Origin: Polyangium sp. y55x31 | Lineage (GTDB): Bacteria > Myxococcota_A > Polyangia > Polyangiales > Polyangiaceae | Length of the DNA stretch: 64,000 bases | Assembly (NCBI RefSeq): GCF_029946505.1 | Contig: NZ_JARZHG010000015.1 | Location: forward strand, 1-64,000 | Reading direction: 5' to 3' | Shown: positions 28,005 through 36,618 of the stretch, one piece after another | How positions within the stretch are numbered: the stretch's first letter is position 1 | Layout: every line of letters starts with the position of its first letter | Made by a program: the position numbers and the translations under genes | The notes under the pieces: generated by a model | The model's input: the letters and a program-made list of their open reading frames with translations, nothing else | Told to the model about the DNA's origin: nothing | Database searches by the model: none

Positions 28005-28474
28005 CGACCGACCTCCCGACCGAGGACCCGAGACGCGATCTCGGCGGCGAGCGCCGGCTGCGCGTCCTTCAGCTCCTTCCTCATCTGCTCGACCTCCGCG
28101 GCGATCCGCGCCTTGCCCGAATCGAGGATGCGCGCCGCCTCGTCACGCGCCTCGGCCATGATCTTCGTCTCGAGATCCTTGGCCTCGCGGCGCAGCTTCT
28201 CGCGCTCGACACCCGCCTCGCGGCGGACCTTCTCGAGCTCCGCCTCGTACTTCGTGAGGAGCTCGCCGGCCTTCGCGTCCATCGCGCGGGCCTCGACCTT
28301 GGCGCCCTCGGTGCGCTTCTCGCGTTCCTCGAACACACGCAGGAGCGGATCGAAGAGCAAGGGCCGCAGCACGACGACGAACGTCGTGAAGAGGATGAAC
28401 TGGGCGATGAACGTCGGGTCGAAATCGACGTTGATCGCCGAGGCGAAGAGCTTGGCTGAGGCGAGGTGGTTCAC
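28001..28474 (-). CDS. atpF: ATP synthase b' subunit
   Basis: The second peripheral-stalk subunit (b'). A membrane helix ([20 protein letters not shown]) sits near the N-terminus and the rest is a coiled coil ([20 protein letters not shown] onward). Start GTG 28474 gives 157 residues with the membrane helix close to the start, as in other b' subunits; an ATG at 28543 in the same frame would add 23 residues and cannot be excluded. It overlaps atpF by 4 bp. The presence of both b and b' indicates a heterodimeric stalk. Confidence 0.85.
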   Translation of the reverse strand: MNHLASAKLFASAINVDFDPTFIAQFILFTTFVVVLRPLLFDPLLRVFEEREKRTEGAKVEARAMDAKAGELLTKYEAELEKVRREAGVEREKLRREAKDLETKIMAEARDEAARILDSGKARIAAEVEQMRKELKDAQPALAAEIASRVLGREVGR

Positions 28475-28837
28475 GGGATCCGGCGGTCTCCGGAGGGCCT
28501 CGATGTCTCGATCGGCTCGAGAGACGGGGAGGCCAGGGGTCATGACCCTCGGTTGATCCCGAGGAGAGAGCCTCCGAACGTCACGGGCCGCGCGAGAGGC
28601 AAAAAGACACCCTCTCGATGGGCGCGGGGGCAACTAGCACGTGACGAAGGGAACGGGAAGGCCCCTTTTGTTCGCCGGAAGCAGGCCCACCCGCGCGGCG
28701 CAGAAAGGGGGCAAAGGAGCCGGGTCCGAGCCTGCCGTTTCCCGAAAAATGTGCGTCCGGTCCGAGGTCGGCCCCGACGGACATCCCACAAAGGAAAGGG
28801 TCGCGCGGACGAACCCGCCCGGCCGCGCGACACGTCG
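28475..28837. other. Gene-free stretch upstream of the atp operon
   Basis: These 363 bp lie between the end of the PIN-domain gene and the first ATP synthase gene, both on the minus strand. They should contain the atp promoter, but no clear -35/-10 pair, terminator for the toxin gene, or RNA gene can be recognised. The sequence is GC-rich throughout. Confidence 0.5.
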
Positions 28838-29230
28838 CTAGAGCGTCCAGTCCTCGACGCGCAGGTGCGGATAGATGCGGAACGCGGCGGGCCTGCGCGT
28901 GACGAGCGTGAAGTCGTGCGTGACGGCGATGGCCGCGATCATGACGTCGTCGGTGTCGACGTCCGGCGCTACGGTCGTGCGGAGCTTGGCGAAGGACTGC
29001 GCCGCGAGCGTGTCGAACGGCGCGACCTTCACCGCCGCGACGAGGCGGATGACGTCCTGCATGAGCTTCGGGTGCCGCGTGCGGCGCGCGGCGATCAGGA
29101 TCTGGCTGACCGTGATCGACGTCGTCCAGCGCTCGGAGGTCGGCACGCCGGCGAGGCGCTTGACGAGCAGCCGCGAAGGGACCGTGCGGAGGACCTCGGC
29201 CAGCGTGGCCGTATCGAAGAGGTAACCCAC
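28838..29230 (-). CDS. PIN-domain protein, VapC-like toxin candidate
   Basis: A 130-residue PIN-fold protein starting at GTG 29230. Asp6 in LFDTA and the DTDDVMIAA cluster (D92, D94, D95) followed by HDFTLVTRR supply the acidic residues and the final strand expected of VapC-type ribonucleases. The usual Glu after the second strand (TVAE in family members) appears as Gln43 (TVSQ), which could impair metal binding. It starts 7 bp after the stop of the putative antitoxin, the classic toxin-antitoxin layout. Whether it is an active RNase cannot be read from sequence. Confidence 0.82.
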   Translation of the reverse strand: MGYLFDTATLAEVLRTVPSRLLVKRLAGVPTSERWTTSITVSQILIAARRTRHPKLMQDVIRLVAAVKVAPFDTLAAQSFAKLRTTVAPDVDTDDVMIAAIAVTHDFTLVTRRPAAFRIYPHLRVEDWTL

Positions 29231-29237
29231 GCGCGCC

Positions 29238-29555
29238 TCAGCCCCGACGCCAGAGACCGGTCTGCGAGATGTCGGTGAGGAGCGAGTCGACGAACTCGTC
29301 GTGGCGGCACGTGCCGCACAAGGAGAGCAGCGGGTCGACGCCGTCGACCGCAGGATCGGGTGGGTCGATCTTGTCGAGGTCGCTCATCGGGACGATGGCC
29401 GCGATCGGATGCCCCTCACGCGTGACGAGCGTGCGCGCGCGGACGCGTTCGGCCGCATCCACGGCGTCGAGGCAATGACCCGGCAGGTCGGCGATGGGGA
29501 TCCCGTACTTCTGCACCACGGCCTGATACCTACCGGATCGGGCGGCCGGAGTCAC
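29238..29555 (-). CDS. Phd/YefM-like antitoxin candidate
   Basis: A 105-residue protein starting at GTG 29555. The segment RTLVTREGHPIAAIVPMSDLDKI has the strand-turn-strand of Phd/YefM or VapB-type antitoxins, and the acidic C-terminus ending in TGLWRRG is of the kind that usually folds onto a partner toxin. The N-terminal DNA-binding part is poorly conserved and the family call is tentative. It lies 9 bp after the unknown gene and 7 bp before the PIN gene, all on one strand, and so may be co-expressed with them. Confidence 0.65.
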   Translation of the reverse strand: MTPAARSGRYQAVVQKYGIPIADLPGHCLDAVDAAERVRARTLVTREGHPIAAIVPMSDLDKIDPPDPAVDGVDPLLSLCGTCRHDEFVDSLLTDISQTGLWRRG

Positions 29556-29564
29556 GAGCGCGCA

Positions 29565-30902
29565 TCAGCGGAAGAGGTCGGCGAGCGAGCGCGAGAGCTC
29601 GACCAAGCCCGCTTCGATCGCGGCCTCGGGGCTCGTCGGATCACGCGGCAGGACGGCATGCTCCTCACGCAAGGCGAGAGCGGCGCGCGGGTTCTGGAAC
29701 CAGTCCTCATCGAAGCGCTCGATGAGCGCGCGGCGATCCGAGAGGGCGAGGAGCGCGCCCGCGAGGCGCGTCGGATCCTGAGGATCGATCGCGGGAAGGA
29801 CGAACGCGAGCACGCCGGGCAGGGAAACGCCGAGGGCACGATCGGTGAGCTCCTCGAAGCGCTCGCGTCGCGCGCGGTGCGGAAGGGTGACCGAGCCACG
29901 AAGGAGGACGCGCGCTGCGTCGAGGCGGAGCGAGAGGAGGAGCGCACGAGCGACGTCTTGCGCTTGCGATCGCGCACGTGAGCGTCCGAGGCCGAGCAAG
30001 CGCGCGCCGAACGTGGGATCGGCGGGCAAGGCGCCGAAGAGCGCAGCCCTGCGCGCGGAGCGAAGATCGAAGGGCGGACGCGCGAGCACGAAGGGCGCCG
30101 CGCGCGGGACGTCGGCCTCGGCGAAGGCGCGTCCGAAACGAGCGAGCGCGCGCGCGAAGGAGGCGGCGCCGAGGAGGCGCGGGAGCGGGAACGGCGGGAT
30201 CGAGAGGCCATCGAAGAGGCCCGTCTTGCCGAAGAGCTCCTGGAACCAGCGCGGCGAGAGGCGCGCAGGCCAGCCCTCGCCGGCGTCACGCGCGAGCATC
30301 GCGGCGAGCGCGTCGTCCCAGCGCGGCGCGCGCTTCGGCATGAGCTCGGCCGTCACGTCGAGCAGGCGCTCGGCGATCCGCGCGAGCGAGGCCGGGGGAT
30401 GGACGGGGATCTCGAGGGCATCGACGTCCTCGACCCCGAGACGGCGAAACGCCTCGGCGCGGCGCTCTTCGTGGACGAGCGCGGCGTCCGAGAGATCGCC
30501 GGAGCCGCGCGTGAACGCATCGGCGAGGACGTGGCGGCGCGCCGGCACGGTCTCGTCGAGCAGACGTTCGAGCGTCACGCGTGGGCTCACGCGTTCGGGC
30601 ACGGGATCTTCGATCTCGATCGCAGGCGCGTGCCACGCCTCGGCGACGCGCACGCGCTCGGCCCAGGTGACGCGCGTGATCGTGAGTGCTGCGGCGTGCG
30701 CGCGCGCGGCCGCGAGGATCGGATCCTTCGCGCCCCGCTCGCCGAGCTCGATCCACATCGAGCGTGTGCTCACCGCGCGGAAGGCTTCGAGCACGTTGCC
30801 GCGGTGGGCGGGTCCTTCGACGCGGAAGGCGCGCTCCTTCTGGCGCAGCTCGTCCGTGGCGCGCGCGATCAGACGATCGATCTCGTGCGGAGGCAGATCC
30901 AT
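29565..30902 (-). CDS. Uncharacterised 445-residue protein
   Basis: An Arg/Ala/Leu-rich, mostly helical protein with no signal peptide and no membrane segment. No motif of a known catalytic family is visible. It starts 4 bp after the miaE stop and ends 9 bp before the antitoxin start, so it belongs to a tightly packed minus-strand group. The gene shows the local high-GC coding pattern over its whole length. Function unknown; a role connected with MiaE is only suggested by position. Confidence 0.7.
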   Translation of the reverse strand: MDLPPHEIDRLIARATDELRQKERAFRVEGPAHRGNVLEAFRAVSTRSMWIELGERGAKDPILAAARAHAAALTITRVTWAERVRVAEAWHAPAIEIEDPVPERVSPRVTLERLLDETVPARRHVLADAFTRGSGDLSDAALVHEERRAEAFRRLGVEDVDALEIPVHPPASLARIAERLLDVTAELMPKRAPRWDDALAAMLARDAGEGWPARLSPRWFQELFGKTGLFDGLSIPPFPLPRLLGAASFARALARFGRAFAEADVPRAAPFVLARPPFDLRSARRAALFGALPADPTFGARLLGLGRSRARSQAQDVARALLLSLRLDAARVLLRGSVTLPHRARRERFEELTDRALGVSLPGVLAFVLPAIDPQDPTRLAGALLALSDRRALIERFDEDWFQNPRAALALREEHAVLPRDPTSPEAAIEAGLVELSRSLADLFR

Positions 30903-30906
30903 TGCT

Positions 30907-31509
30907 TCACCCGTGCACGGTGGGCTCTTTGCCCAGCACCTCGACGAGCTTCCCCTCGGCCCGCGCGATCTCTTCGAGGCGCGCGCGCACGGCGGCTGCG
31001 TCCGCCTTCACGCTCGTCGCGAGGTCGACGAACGTGCGGTAGTGCCGCGCCTCGCAAGCGAAAAGCTCCTCGTAGAACGCGAGCAGCTCGGGCTCGTCGC
31101 CCCGCGCCCGCAAGGCCTCGCAGAGCAGGCGAAACCGCTCGCACGAGCGCGCCTCGATCACCGCGCCGACGAGCAGCCGATCGACGAGCGGATCCTCGGG
31201 CGCGCCCTTGCGACCGACGCCGATCGCCTTGCGTAGCTCCGCCGCGTACACGTCGACCTCGGGCTTGCCGAGCGTGAGCCCGCGCCGGGTCAGCTCGTCG
31301 AGCACGCCTCGGAAATGACGCAGCTCCTCTTCGGCGAGCTCGACGAGGGCGCGCGCCACCTCCGTTCGCTCCGGCCATCGCGCCGCGAGCGAGAGAGCGT
31401 TCGACGCCGCCTTCATCTCGCAGTGCGCGTGATCCCGGAGCAGGGTGGCGAGGTCCGCGAGGGCCAAGGCAGCCCAGGTGGGATCGGTCGGTCGGGTCAG
31501 GCAGAGCAC
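30907..31509 (-). CDS. miaE: tRNA-(ms2io6A)-hydroxylase
   Basis: A 200-residue diiron enzyme that hydroxylates the isopentenyl group of ms2i6A37 in tRNA. The metal-binding helices are visible: DHAHCEMKAASNALSL, EEELRHF, EARSCERFRLL and CEARHYRTFVDLA, with the Glu and His ligands of the ferritin-like fold. The start is uncertain: GTG 31509 gives the family-typical VLCLTRPTDPTW; a TTG at 31545 would add 12 residues. It is the first gene of the group that runs through the unknown protein and the toxin-antitoxin-like pair. Confidence 0.9.
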   Translation of the reverse strand: MLCLTRPTDPTWAALALADLATLLRDHAHCEMKAASNALSLAARWPERTEVARALVELAEEELRHFRGVLDELTRRGLTLGKPEVDVYAAELRKAIGVGRKGAPEDPLVDRLLVGAVIEARSCERFRLLCEALRARGDEPELLAFYEELFACEARHYRTFVDLATSVKADAAAVRARLEEIARAEGKLVEVLGKEPTVHG

Positions 31510-31600
31510 GACGCCCGAACTATGGCACCACGTTTCCGGGCGCAAGACACGCCGCGCATCCTTCCGTCCTGGATGCGCCCGCGCGCTCGGACGCTCTGCG

Positions 31601-32674
31601 TCACTTCTCCGCTTCGCCGCTCGTGCCTTCGCCGCTCGACCCTTCGCCGCTCGACCCTTCGCCGCTCACGCGGTTGCGGGTGAGGCCGCTCGACTCGAGG
31701 TGATACGTCAGGCCGACGGCGATCATCGTGCTGTTGATCTCGGTCGAGAGCGTCCGGCGCACGGAGACCTCGGCGGCGATCTCCTGGCCGATGTAGCCGA
31801 AGCCGCCGGAGAGCTGATGGACGCCCGCGCCTTGATCGAAGCGGTAGCCGAGGCGAATCGGATAATGGTCGGCCGCGAGGTACTCGGCGCCGGCCATGAT
31901 GCGCGCCGTCGCCTTGTTCCACGAGTCGAGATCGGCGACGCCGTCGACCTCGACCGTGATGTCCTTCGATCCGTACCCGAGCGCGGCGCCGATCGTGGTG
32001 GGCAAGAGGCCGTGACCCGGGTGCGTGAGGTTCTGCCCCGCGATGCCGAGGTGCACCGACTGCGTGATCTTGATGGTGAGCCCTGCGTCGAAGGTCAGCG
32101 CGTCGACCGACGGCATGCGCTTGCCCGCGGCGTCGACGAGCCCGCCCGACACAGAGCTGTAACGTCCGGTCGCCGCGTCATCGAGTGGACCGAAGCCGTC
32201 CTGGATCATGCGCAGGTAGCGACCGCCGACGCCGATGAACACGCGATCGCCGATGGGGTATGCGGCGGCCGCGCGCGCGTCGATGAACCCGCGATCGACG
32301 CCTTCGGGATCGATGATGCCGCCCGAGAACGCGAGGCCGCCGGCGATGCGGGTCGACGACGTGATCGAGTCGACGATGGCACCGCCGCCGATGGCGCGTG
32401 TCACCTCGGGCGTGAACTGCCCCATCGCCTCGATGTGGTAGAGGCGCGTGAGCGCCATGTTCGCCGGGTTCGAGAAGATCGCCGTCGTGCCGTTGCCGAC
32501 GGCGCGCGTCGCGCCGCCCATGGCGAGGCTCCGCGCGGTCTCGTTCTCTCCGTAGGAGTAGGCGAACTGCGGGGCGAGGGCGCTTTCCTGCGCACTCGCG
32601 CGCGTTGCCCACGATCCGACCAGGAGCACGGACAGGACTGCGGTGGTGGTGCCTCTTCTGCTCACCTGGCGCAT
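31601..32674 (-). CDS. Predicted outer-membrane beta-barrel protein (PorV/FadL-like)
   Basis: A 357-residue exported protein: signal peptide 1-28 (AVLSVLLVGSWATRASAQ) and then strand-rich sequence. ARSLAMGGATRAVGNGTTAIFSNPANMAL is the conserved N-terminal plug-like motif of PorV/FadL-type outer-membrane proteins, followed by repeated aromatic strands. The C-terminus is not a barrel strand but a Ser/Gly/Glu repeat tail (SGEGS x3, then SGEAE), so the barrel may end before it. The transported substrate is unknown. The gene lies 91 bp upstream of miaE on the same strand. Confidence 0.75.
   Translation of the reverse strand: MRQVSRRGTTTAVLSVLLVGSWATRASAQESALAPQFAYSYGENETARSLAMGGATRAVGNGTTAIFSNPANMALTRLYHIEAMGQFTPEVTRAIGGGAIVDSITSSTRIAGGLAFSGGIIDPEGVDRGFIDARAAAAYPIGDRVFIGVGGRYLRMIQDGFGPLDDAATGRYSSVSGGLVDAAGKRMPSVDALTFDAGLTIKITQSVHLGIAGQNLTHPGHGLLPTTIGAALGYGSKDITVEVDGVADLDSWNKATARIMAGAEYLAADHYPIRLGYRFDQGAGVHQLSGGFGYIGQEIAAEVSVRRTLSTEINSTMIAVGLTYHLESSGLTRNRVSGEGSSGEGSSGEGTSGEAEK
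31612..31671 (-). repeat. Four 15-bp tandem repeats at the 3' end of the outer-membrane protein gene
   Basis: Four 15-bp units based on CTTCGCCGCTCGACC (plus strand) encode SGEGS, SGEGS, SGEGT and SGEAE in the minus-strand gene. Changes in copy number stay in frame and would lengthen or shorten the surface or periplasmic tail. Confidence 0.9.
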
Positions 32675-33480
32675 GGGGGGGCCTTAGCCACATGTCGAGG
32701 CCCAGGGCAACTTCTCGGGTCCCGCGGAAAACGGCTTCGGGGCAGGGGACAACCGTCGCGGGCAAACGCCGGAAATCATGGACAATCTTCCCTCTTGACG
32801 GACGGACGCGTCTGCCAATGCCCGCCTCTCGCGGGCGTCCGGAGGGCGCGCTCCCTCCGGACGCTATGGATTCGGCCCTCGCCGCAACGTGACGCCCGAG
32901 GGAGCGCGAACGGCGCTACGCGTCGGATCGTCGAACCCGGAAAAACCGTCGTAAAATCAGGTGGTTGGCGCATTTGTTTTCGATGGGGATGGACGCCCGC
33001 CCATCCCCGGTGCTACCTCCGGTTCGTCTTCGTCGCGGCCCCTCGGCGGGGCCCGTCGGGGCTCGGATTTTTCCTGACGATCGTGAAGGAAACCTCCCAA
33101 GGGCTTACGCAGGGGAGGCTTGATCCTGTATTGTCGTTTTCGCGTTCCGTGATGAACCATTGCGCGAAGCTCGAACAGCCCCCCTGGAAATGGGCGGGTC
33201 GCCCACGCGGGGCGACCCCCATCCCCGAGCCGGGCGAGCCCCGAAGCGTCGCCGGGCCACAGGCCCCTGATCGTGCTCTTCGCGCCCGCAGCATGCGCTC
33301 CCCTCGGCATTCTGTGGATATCTTGTGGACAACGCGGGGAATTCGTCACGGGAAGTAAAGATCCCGTATTGATTCCGCACGATAGCGAGACGAATCGCTG
33401 ATGCGGGTTGTGGAAAACCTGGGGGCGATCCTCGACGAGGATCGCCGCGGCACTGTATTCGCAGCGATTTCTGGGCAGGA
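32675..33480. other. Gene-free region upstream of dnaA; candidate replication origin
   Basis: An 806-bp stretch without a gene separates the minus-strand outer-membrane gene from dnaA. Its right end holds three DnaA-box-like sites (see separate entry). A less GC-rich patch (GTAAAATCAGGTGGTTGGCG, then CATTTGTTTTCG, about 32949-32985) could be an unwinding element. The position next to dnaA, the length and the boxes fit oriC, but GC skew and dnaN context cannot be measured here, and dnaN does not follow dnaA. Confidence 0.55.
33313..33417 (-). promoter_or_regulatory. Three DnaA-box-like sites
   Basis: On the minus strand the sites read ATATCCACA (33321-33313), TTGTCCACA (33332-33324) and TTTTCCACA (33417-33409). 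The last fits the relaxed consensus TTWTNCACA; the others differ from TTATCCACA by one base. All three have the same orientation and lie 64-168 bp before the dnaA start, suited to origin function or dnaA autoregulation. Confidence 0.65.
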
Positions 33481-34935
33481 ATGACCACTTCGAGAGACGA
33501 ATCGCGAGCGATTTTCGAACGGGCGATCGAGCATACGCGCGGGCTCTCCCCTGCGACGTTCGATCAGTGGTTCGGCGGCGTGCAGTTCGACGACCTCACC
33601 GACGGGGTCCTCTCGCTCCGGGTACAGAACGAGTTCGTCCTCGAGTGGGTGAAGACCAATTTCCTGCCCACGATCACCGACAAGATCCGTGAGCTCACCG
33701 GCTGGAGTGTCCAGGTCGCCTGGACCATCGACCAGCACCTCGAGGCTCCCATCGCCAACGTCCCGCAAATGCCGCCCGTGCGCCCCCGCTCCCTCGTCGT
33801 GCGCCCCTCGACGAATCCGCCGAGCGCGCCCGCATCTCCGAGCGCGCCCGTCGCGGCCGAGCCCCGCGCCCAGGCCCCCGCGCCCGCCCCTCAGCGCAGA
33901 CCTGCCCTGCCCGAGGATCTGAACCCGAAGCACACCTTCGCGACGTTCGTCGTCGGCCCCTCGAACCAGCTCGCGCACGCCGCCGCGATCGCGGCCGCGG
34001 GCGGCGGCGGCAGGCGGTATAACCCCCTCTTCATCTGCGGCGGCACCGGCCTCGGCAAGACCCACCTCGTCCACGCGATCGCGCACCGCGTCCTCGACGA
34101 GCGCCCCGGCGCCCGCATCATCTACGTCTCCGCCGAGCGCTTCACGAACGACTTCATCACGGCGATCCAGCATCACCGGATGGACGACTTCCGCGCGAAG
34201 TACCGTGTCCACTGCGATCTCCTGCTCGTCGACGACATCCAGTTCCTCGCGGGCCGCGAGCAGACGCAGGAAGAGTTCTTCCACACGTTCAACGCGCTCC
34301 ACGGCCTCGATCGGCAGATCGTGGTGACGAGCGACAAGTACCCGCAGAACCTCGAGCGCATGGAGGAGCGGCTCGTCTCGCGCTTCTCGTGGGGCCTCGT
34401 CGCCGACATCCAGGCGCCCGAGCTCGAGACGCGCGTGGCCATCGTGCGCAACAAGGCCGCGCTCGAAGGCATCGTCCTTCCCGACGACGTCGCGCTCTAC
34501 CTCGCCCAGGTGATCCGCTCGAACGTGCGCGAGCTCGAAGGCACGCTGATCCGCCTCGCCGCCAAGTCCTCGCTCACCGGCCGCCCGGTGGATCTCGCCT
34601 TCGCCCGCGCCGAGATCACGGCCGCCACGCCGCGCGCCTCGATCATGAGCGTGGAGGACATCCAGCGCGCGGTCTGCCACCATTTCCACCTTCGCTCGAT
34701 CGATTTGACCTCCAAGGATCGCCACAAGAGCATCGCCTTCGCGCGGCACGTGGCGATGTACCTGTGCAAGCAGCGGCTCAAGGTCTCGTTCCCCGAGATC
34801 GGCCGCGCCTTCGGCAATCGCGACCATACGACCGTGATGAGCGCCGTCCGGAAGATCGAGGCCCAGCGCGACACCGACCCCCAGGTCCGCGCCCACCTCG
34901 AAGCCCTGGAGCGCAAGCTCGCCGGCGATTCCTGA
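33481..34935 (+). CDS. dnaA: Chromosomal replication initiator DnaA
   Basis: A 484-residue initiator. Domain I is at the N-terminus (TFDQWFGGVQFDDLTDGVLSL), domain II is a Pro/Ala-rich linker, domain III is the AAA+ motor with Walker A GGTGLGKTH and Walker B LLVDDIQFLAG, and domain IV binds DNA through the DnaA signature (FPEIGRAFGNRDHTTVMSAV). It binds DnaA boxes at oriC in its ATP form and opens the origin. The gene faces away from the boxes upstream. The next gene, 53 bp downstream, is not dnaN. Confidence 0.98.
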   Translation: MTTSRDESRAIFERAIEHTRGLSPATFDQWFGGVQFDDLTDGVLSLRVQNEFVLEWVKTNFLPTITDKIRELTGWSVQVAWTIDQHLEAPIANVPQMPPVRPRSLVVRPSTNPPSAPASPSAPVAAEPRAQAPAPAPQRRPALPEDLNPKHTFATFVVGPSNQLAHAAAIAAAGGGGRRYNPLFICGGTGLGKTHLVHAIAHRVLDERPGARIIYVSAERFTNDFITAIQHHRMDDFRAKYRVHCDLLLVDDIQFLAGREQTQEEFFHTFNALHGLDRQIVVTSDKYPQNLERMEERLVSRFSWGLVADIQAPELETRVAIVRNKAALEGIVLPDDVALYLAQVIRSNVRELEGTLIRLAAKSSLTGRPVDLAFARAEITAATPRASIMSVEDIQRAVCHHFHLRSIDLTSKDRHKSIAFARHVAMYLCKQRLKVSFPEIGRAFGNRDHTTVMSAVRKIEAQRDTDPQVRAHLEALERKLAGDS

Positions 34936-34988
34936 GCCTCCCGCGCCTCGCGGCATCCCCGAAGGCCCGCCGCGCGTAGACTGGGGCC

Positions 34989-36602
34989 ATGCGCTGGATC
35001 CCGTCCCTCGCGCTGCTCGTCGCCACGAGCGCGTGCGCCTCCCCTGCCCCCGCGCCCGTCACGAAGCCCGCCCCGAAGGTCGAATTGCCCATCCTCGACG
35101 CGGCGTCGAAGGAGGCGAGCGCGCCCAAGGAGCGCTTGCTCTTGCCGCCGGGCGACAGGCCTTCGATCCCCGAATGGAACGGCGCGACGGCGTGGCTCAA
35201 CGTGGATCGACCGCTGCGCCGCGACACGCTGCGTGGCCACGTGGTGGTGGTCGACTTCTGGACGAGCTGCTGCATCAACTGCCTGCAAACGCTGCCGACG
35301 CTGGCCGCGATCGAGCGGCATTTCGCGAAGGATCCGGTGCTCGTCGTGGGCGTGCACTCGCCCAAGTTCGACGAGGAGAAAAACGCGGCGCGACTGCGCG
35401 ACACGCTTCGCGATCTGGAGATCGTCCACCCCGTCGCCGTCGACGCGAACATGACGATCTGGGACGCGTGGGGCGTGCGCGCGTGGCCCACGGTCGCGGT
35501 GATCGACGCGGAAGGCAGGCTCGCGTGGGTCGGATCGGGCGAGCCGGATCCAGGCGACCTCCGCGGCGCCGTCGAGGAAGCGCTCGCCGAAGGGCGAGCC
35601 GCGAACGTGCTCGCGAAGGCGCCGATCGAAGGGCTGCGTCCCGATCGCGGGCCGGCGGGCGTCTTGCGATACCCGGGCAAGGTGCTCGCGTTGCAGAACG
35701 GCGGCCTCGCGATCGCCGATACGGGTCATCACCGCATCGTGCTGACGAACGCCGCGGGCGCGGTGGAAGCCGTATTCGGCGCGGGCGAGGCAGGCGCGAA
35801 GGACGGAGCGGCGGAGAGCGCGACATTTCAGCGGCCGCAGGGGCTCACGGAGATCGGCTCGGATCTCTACGTGGCCGATACGGGCAACCACCTGATCCGC
35901 AAGATCGACCGGCGCACGCGGGAGGTCACGACCGTCGCCGGCACGGGCGAGCTCGGCACGGAGCCGCTCGGATTGCAGGAGCACACTGCGCGAACGGCCC
36001 CGCTGCGCTCGCCGTGGGATTTATTGCACCACAAAGGATCGATCTACGTCGCGCTCGCCGGCTCGCATCAGATCGCGGTCTTCGATCCGAAGATGGGCAC
36101 GGTGCGCCTCTATGCGGGCAGCGGCCGGGAGGCACGCGAGGACGGGCCGGCCCAGGCCGCCGCGTTCGCCCAGCCGAGCGCGCTCGCCACGGACGAGAAG
36201 AGCTTGTTCGTGCTCGACAGCGAGACGTCGAGCGTCCGCGCGATCGACTTCACGACGGCCGAGGTGCGCACCGTGATCGGCGTCGACCTCTTCGTGTTCG
36301 GCGACGTCGACGGCGAGGCTTCCAAGGCGCGGCTGCAGCACCCGATCGGCATGACGTACGGGCAAGGCGCGCTCTGGGTCGCCGACTCGTACAACGGCAA
36401 GGTCAAGCGCGTGGACCCGGCAAAGGGCACGACACGCACCGTACTCACGGGCCTCGCCGAGCCGGCGGGGATCACGGTCTCCGGCAAGGACCTCGTCGTC
36501 GCCGACACGAACAAGAGCCGCATCGTGCGGCGCGCGATCACCGCGACCGGCGAAGCCGCGCCCGTCACCCTCACGGGCCTCGCGCCTCCGAAGTCGCCGT
36601 GA
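34989..36602 (+). CDS. NHLRC2-like thioredoxin-NHL lipoprotein
   Basis: A 537-residue exported protein: lipobox ATSAC (Cys16), a thioredoxin-fold domain (about 75-200) with WTSCCINC (C94, C95, C98), then NHL/beta-propeller repeats (LAIADTGHHRIV, LYVADTGNHLIR, LWVADSYNGKV). This order and the CCINC motif match NHLRC2-type proteins, known from animals to bacteria, whose function is still poorly defined. Lipidation would place it on the periplasmic side or in the outer membrane. The redox motif suggests disulfide chemistry, but no partner is visible. The gene starts 53 bp after dnaA. Confidence 0.85.
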   Translation: MRWIPSLALLVATSACASPAPAPVTKPAPKVELPILDAASKEASAPKERLLLPPGDRPSIPEWNGATAWLNVDRPLRRDTLRGHVVVVDFWTSCCINCLQTLPTLAAIERHFAKDPVLVVGVHSPKFDEEKNAARLRDTLRDLEIVHPVAVDANMTIWDAWGVRAWPTVAVIDAEGRLAWVGSGEPDPGDLRGAVEEALAEGRAANVLAKAPIEGLRPDRGPAGVLRYPGKVLALQNGGLAIADTGHHRIVLTNAAGAVEAVFGAGEAGAKDGAAESATFQRPQGLTEIGSDLYVADTGNHLIRKIDRRTREVTTVAGTGELGTEPLGLQEHTARTAPLRSPWDLLHHKGSIYVALAGSHQIAVFDPKMGTVRLYAGSGREAREDGPAQAAAFAQPSALATDEKSLFVLDSETSSVRAIDFTTAEVRTVIGVDLFVFGDVDGEASKARLQHPIGMTYGQGALWVADSYNGKVKRVDPAKGTTRTVLTGLAEPAGITVSGKDLVVADTNKSRIVRRAITATGEAAPVTLTGLAPPKSP

Positions 36603-36618
36603 GCGTGAACCGATCGAG

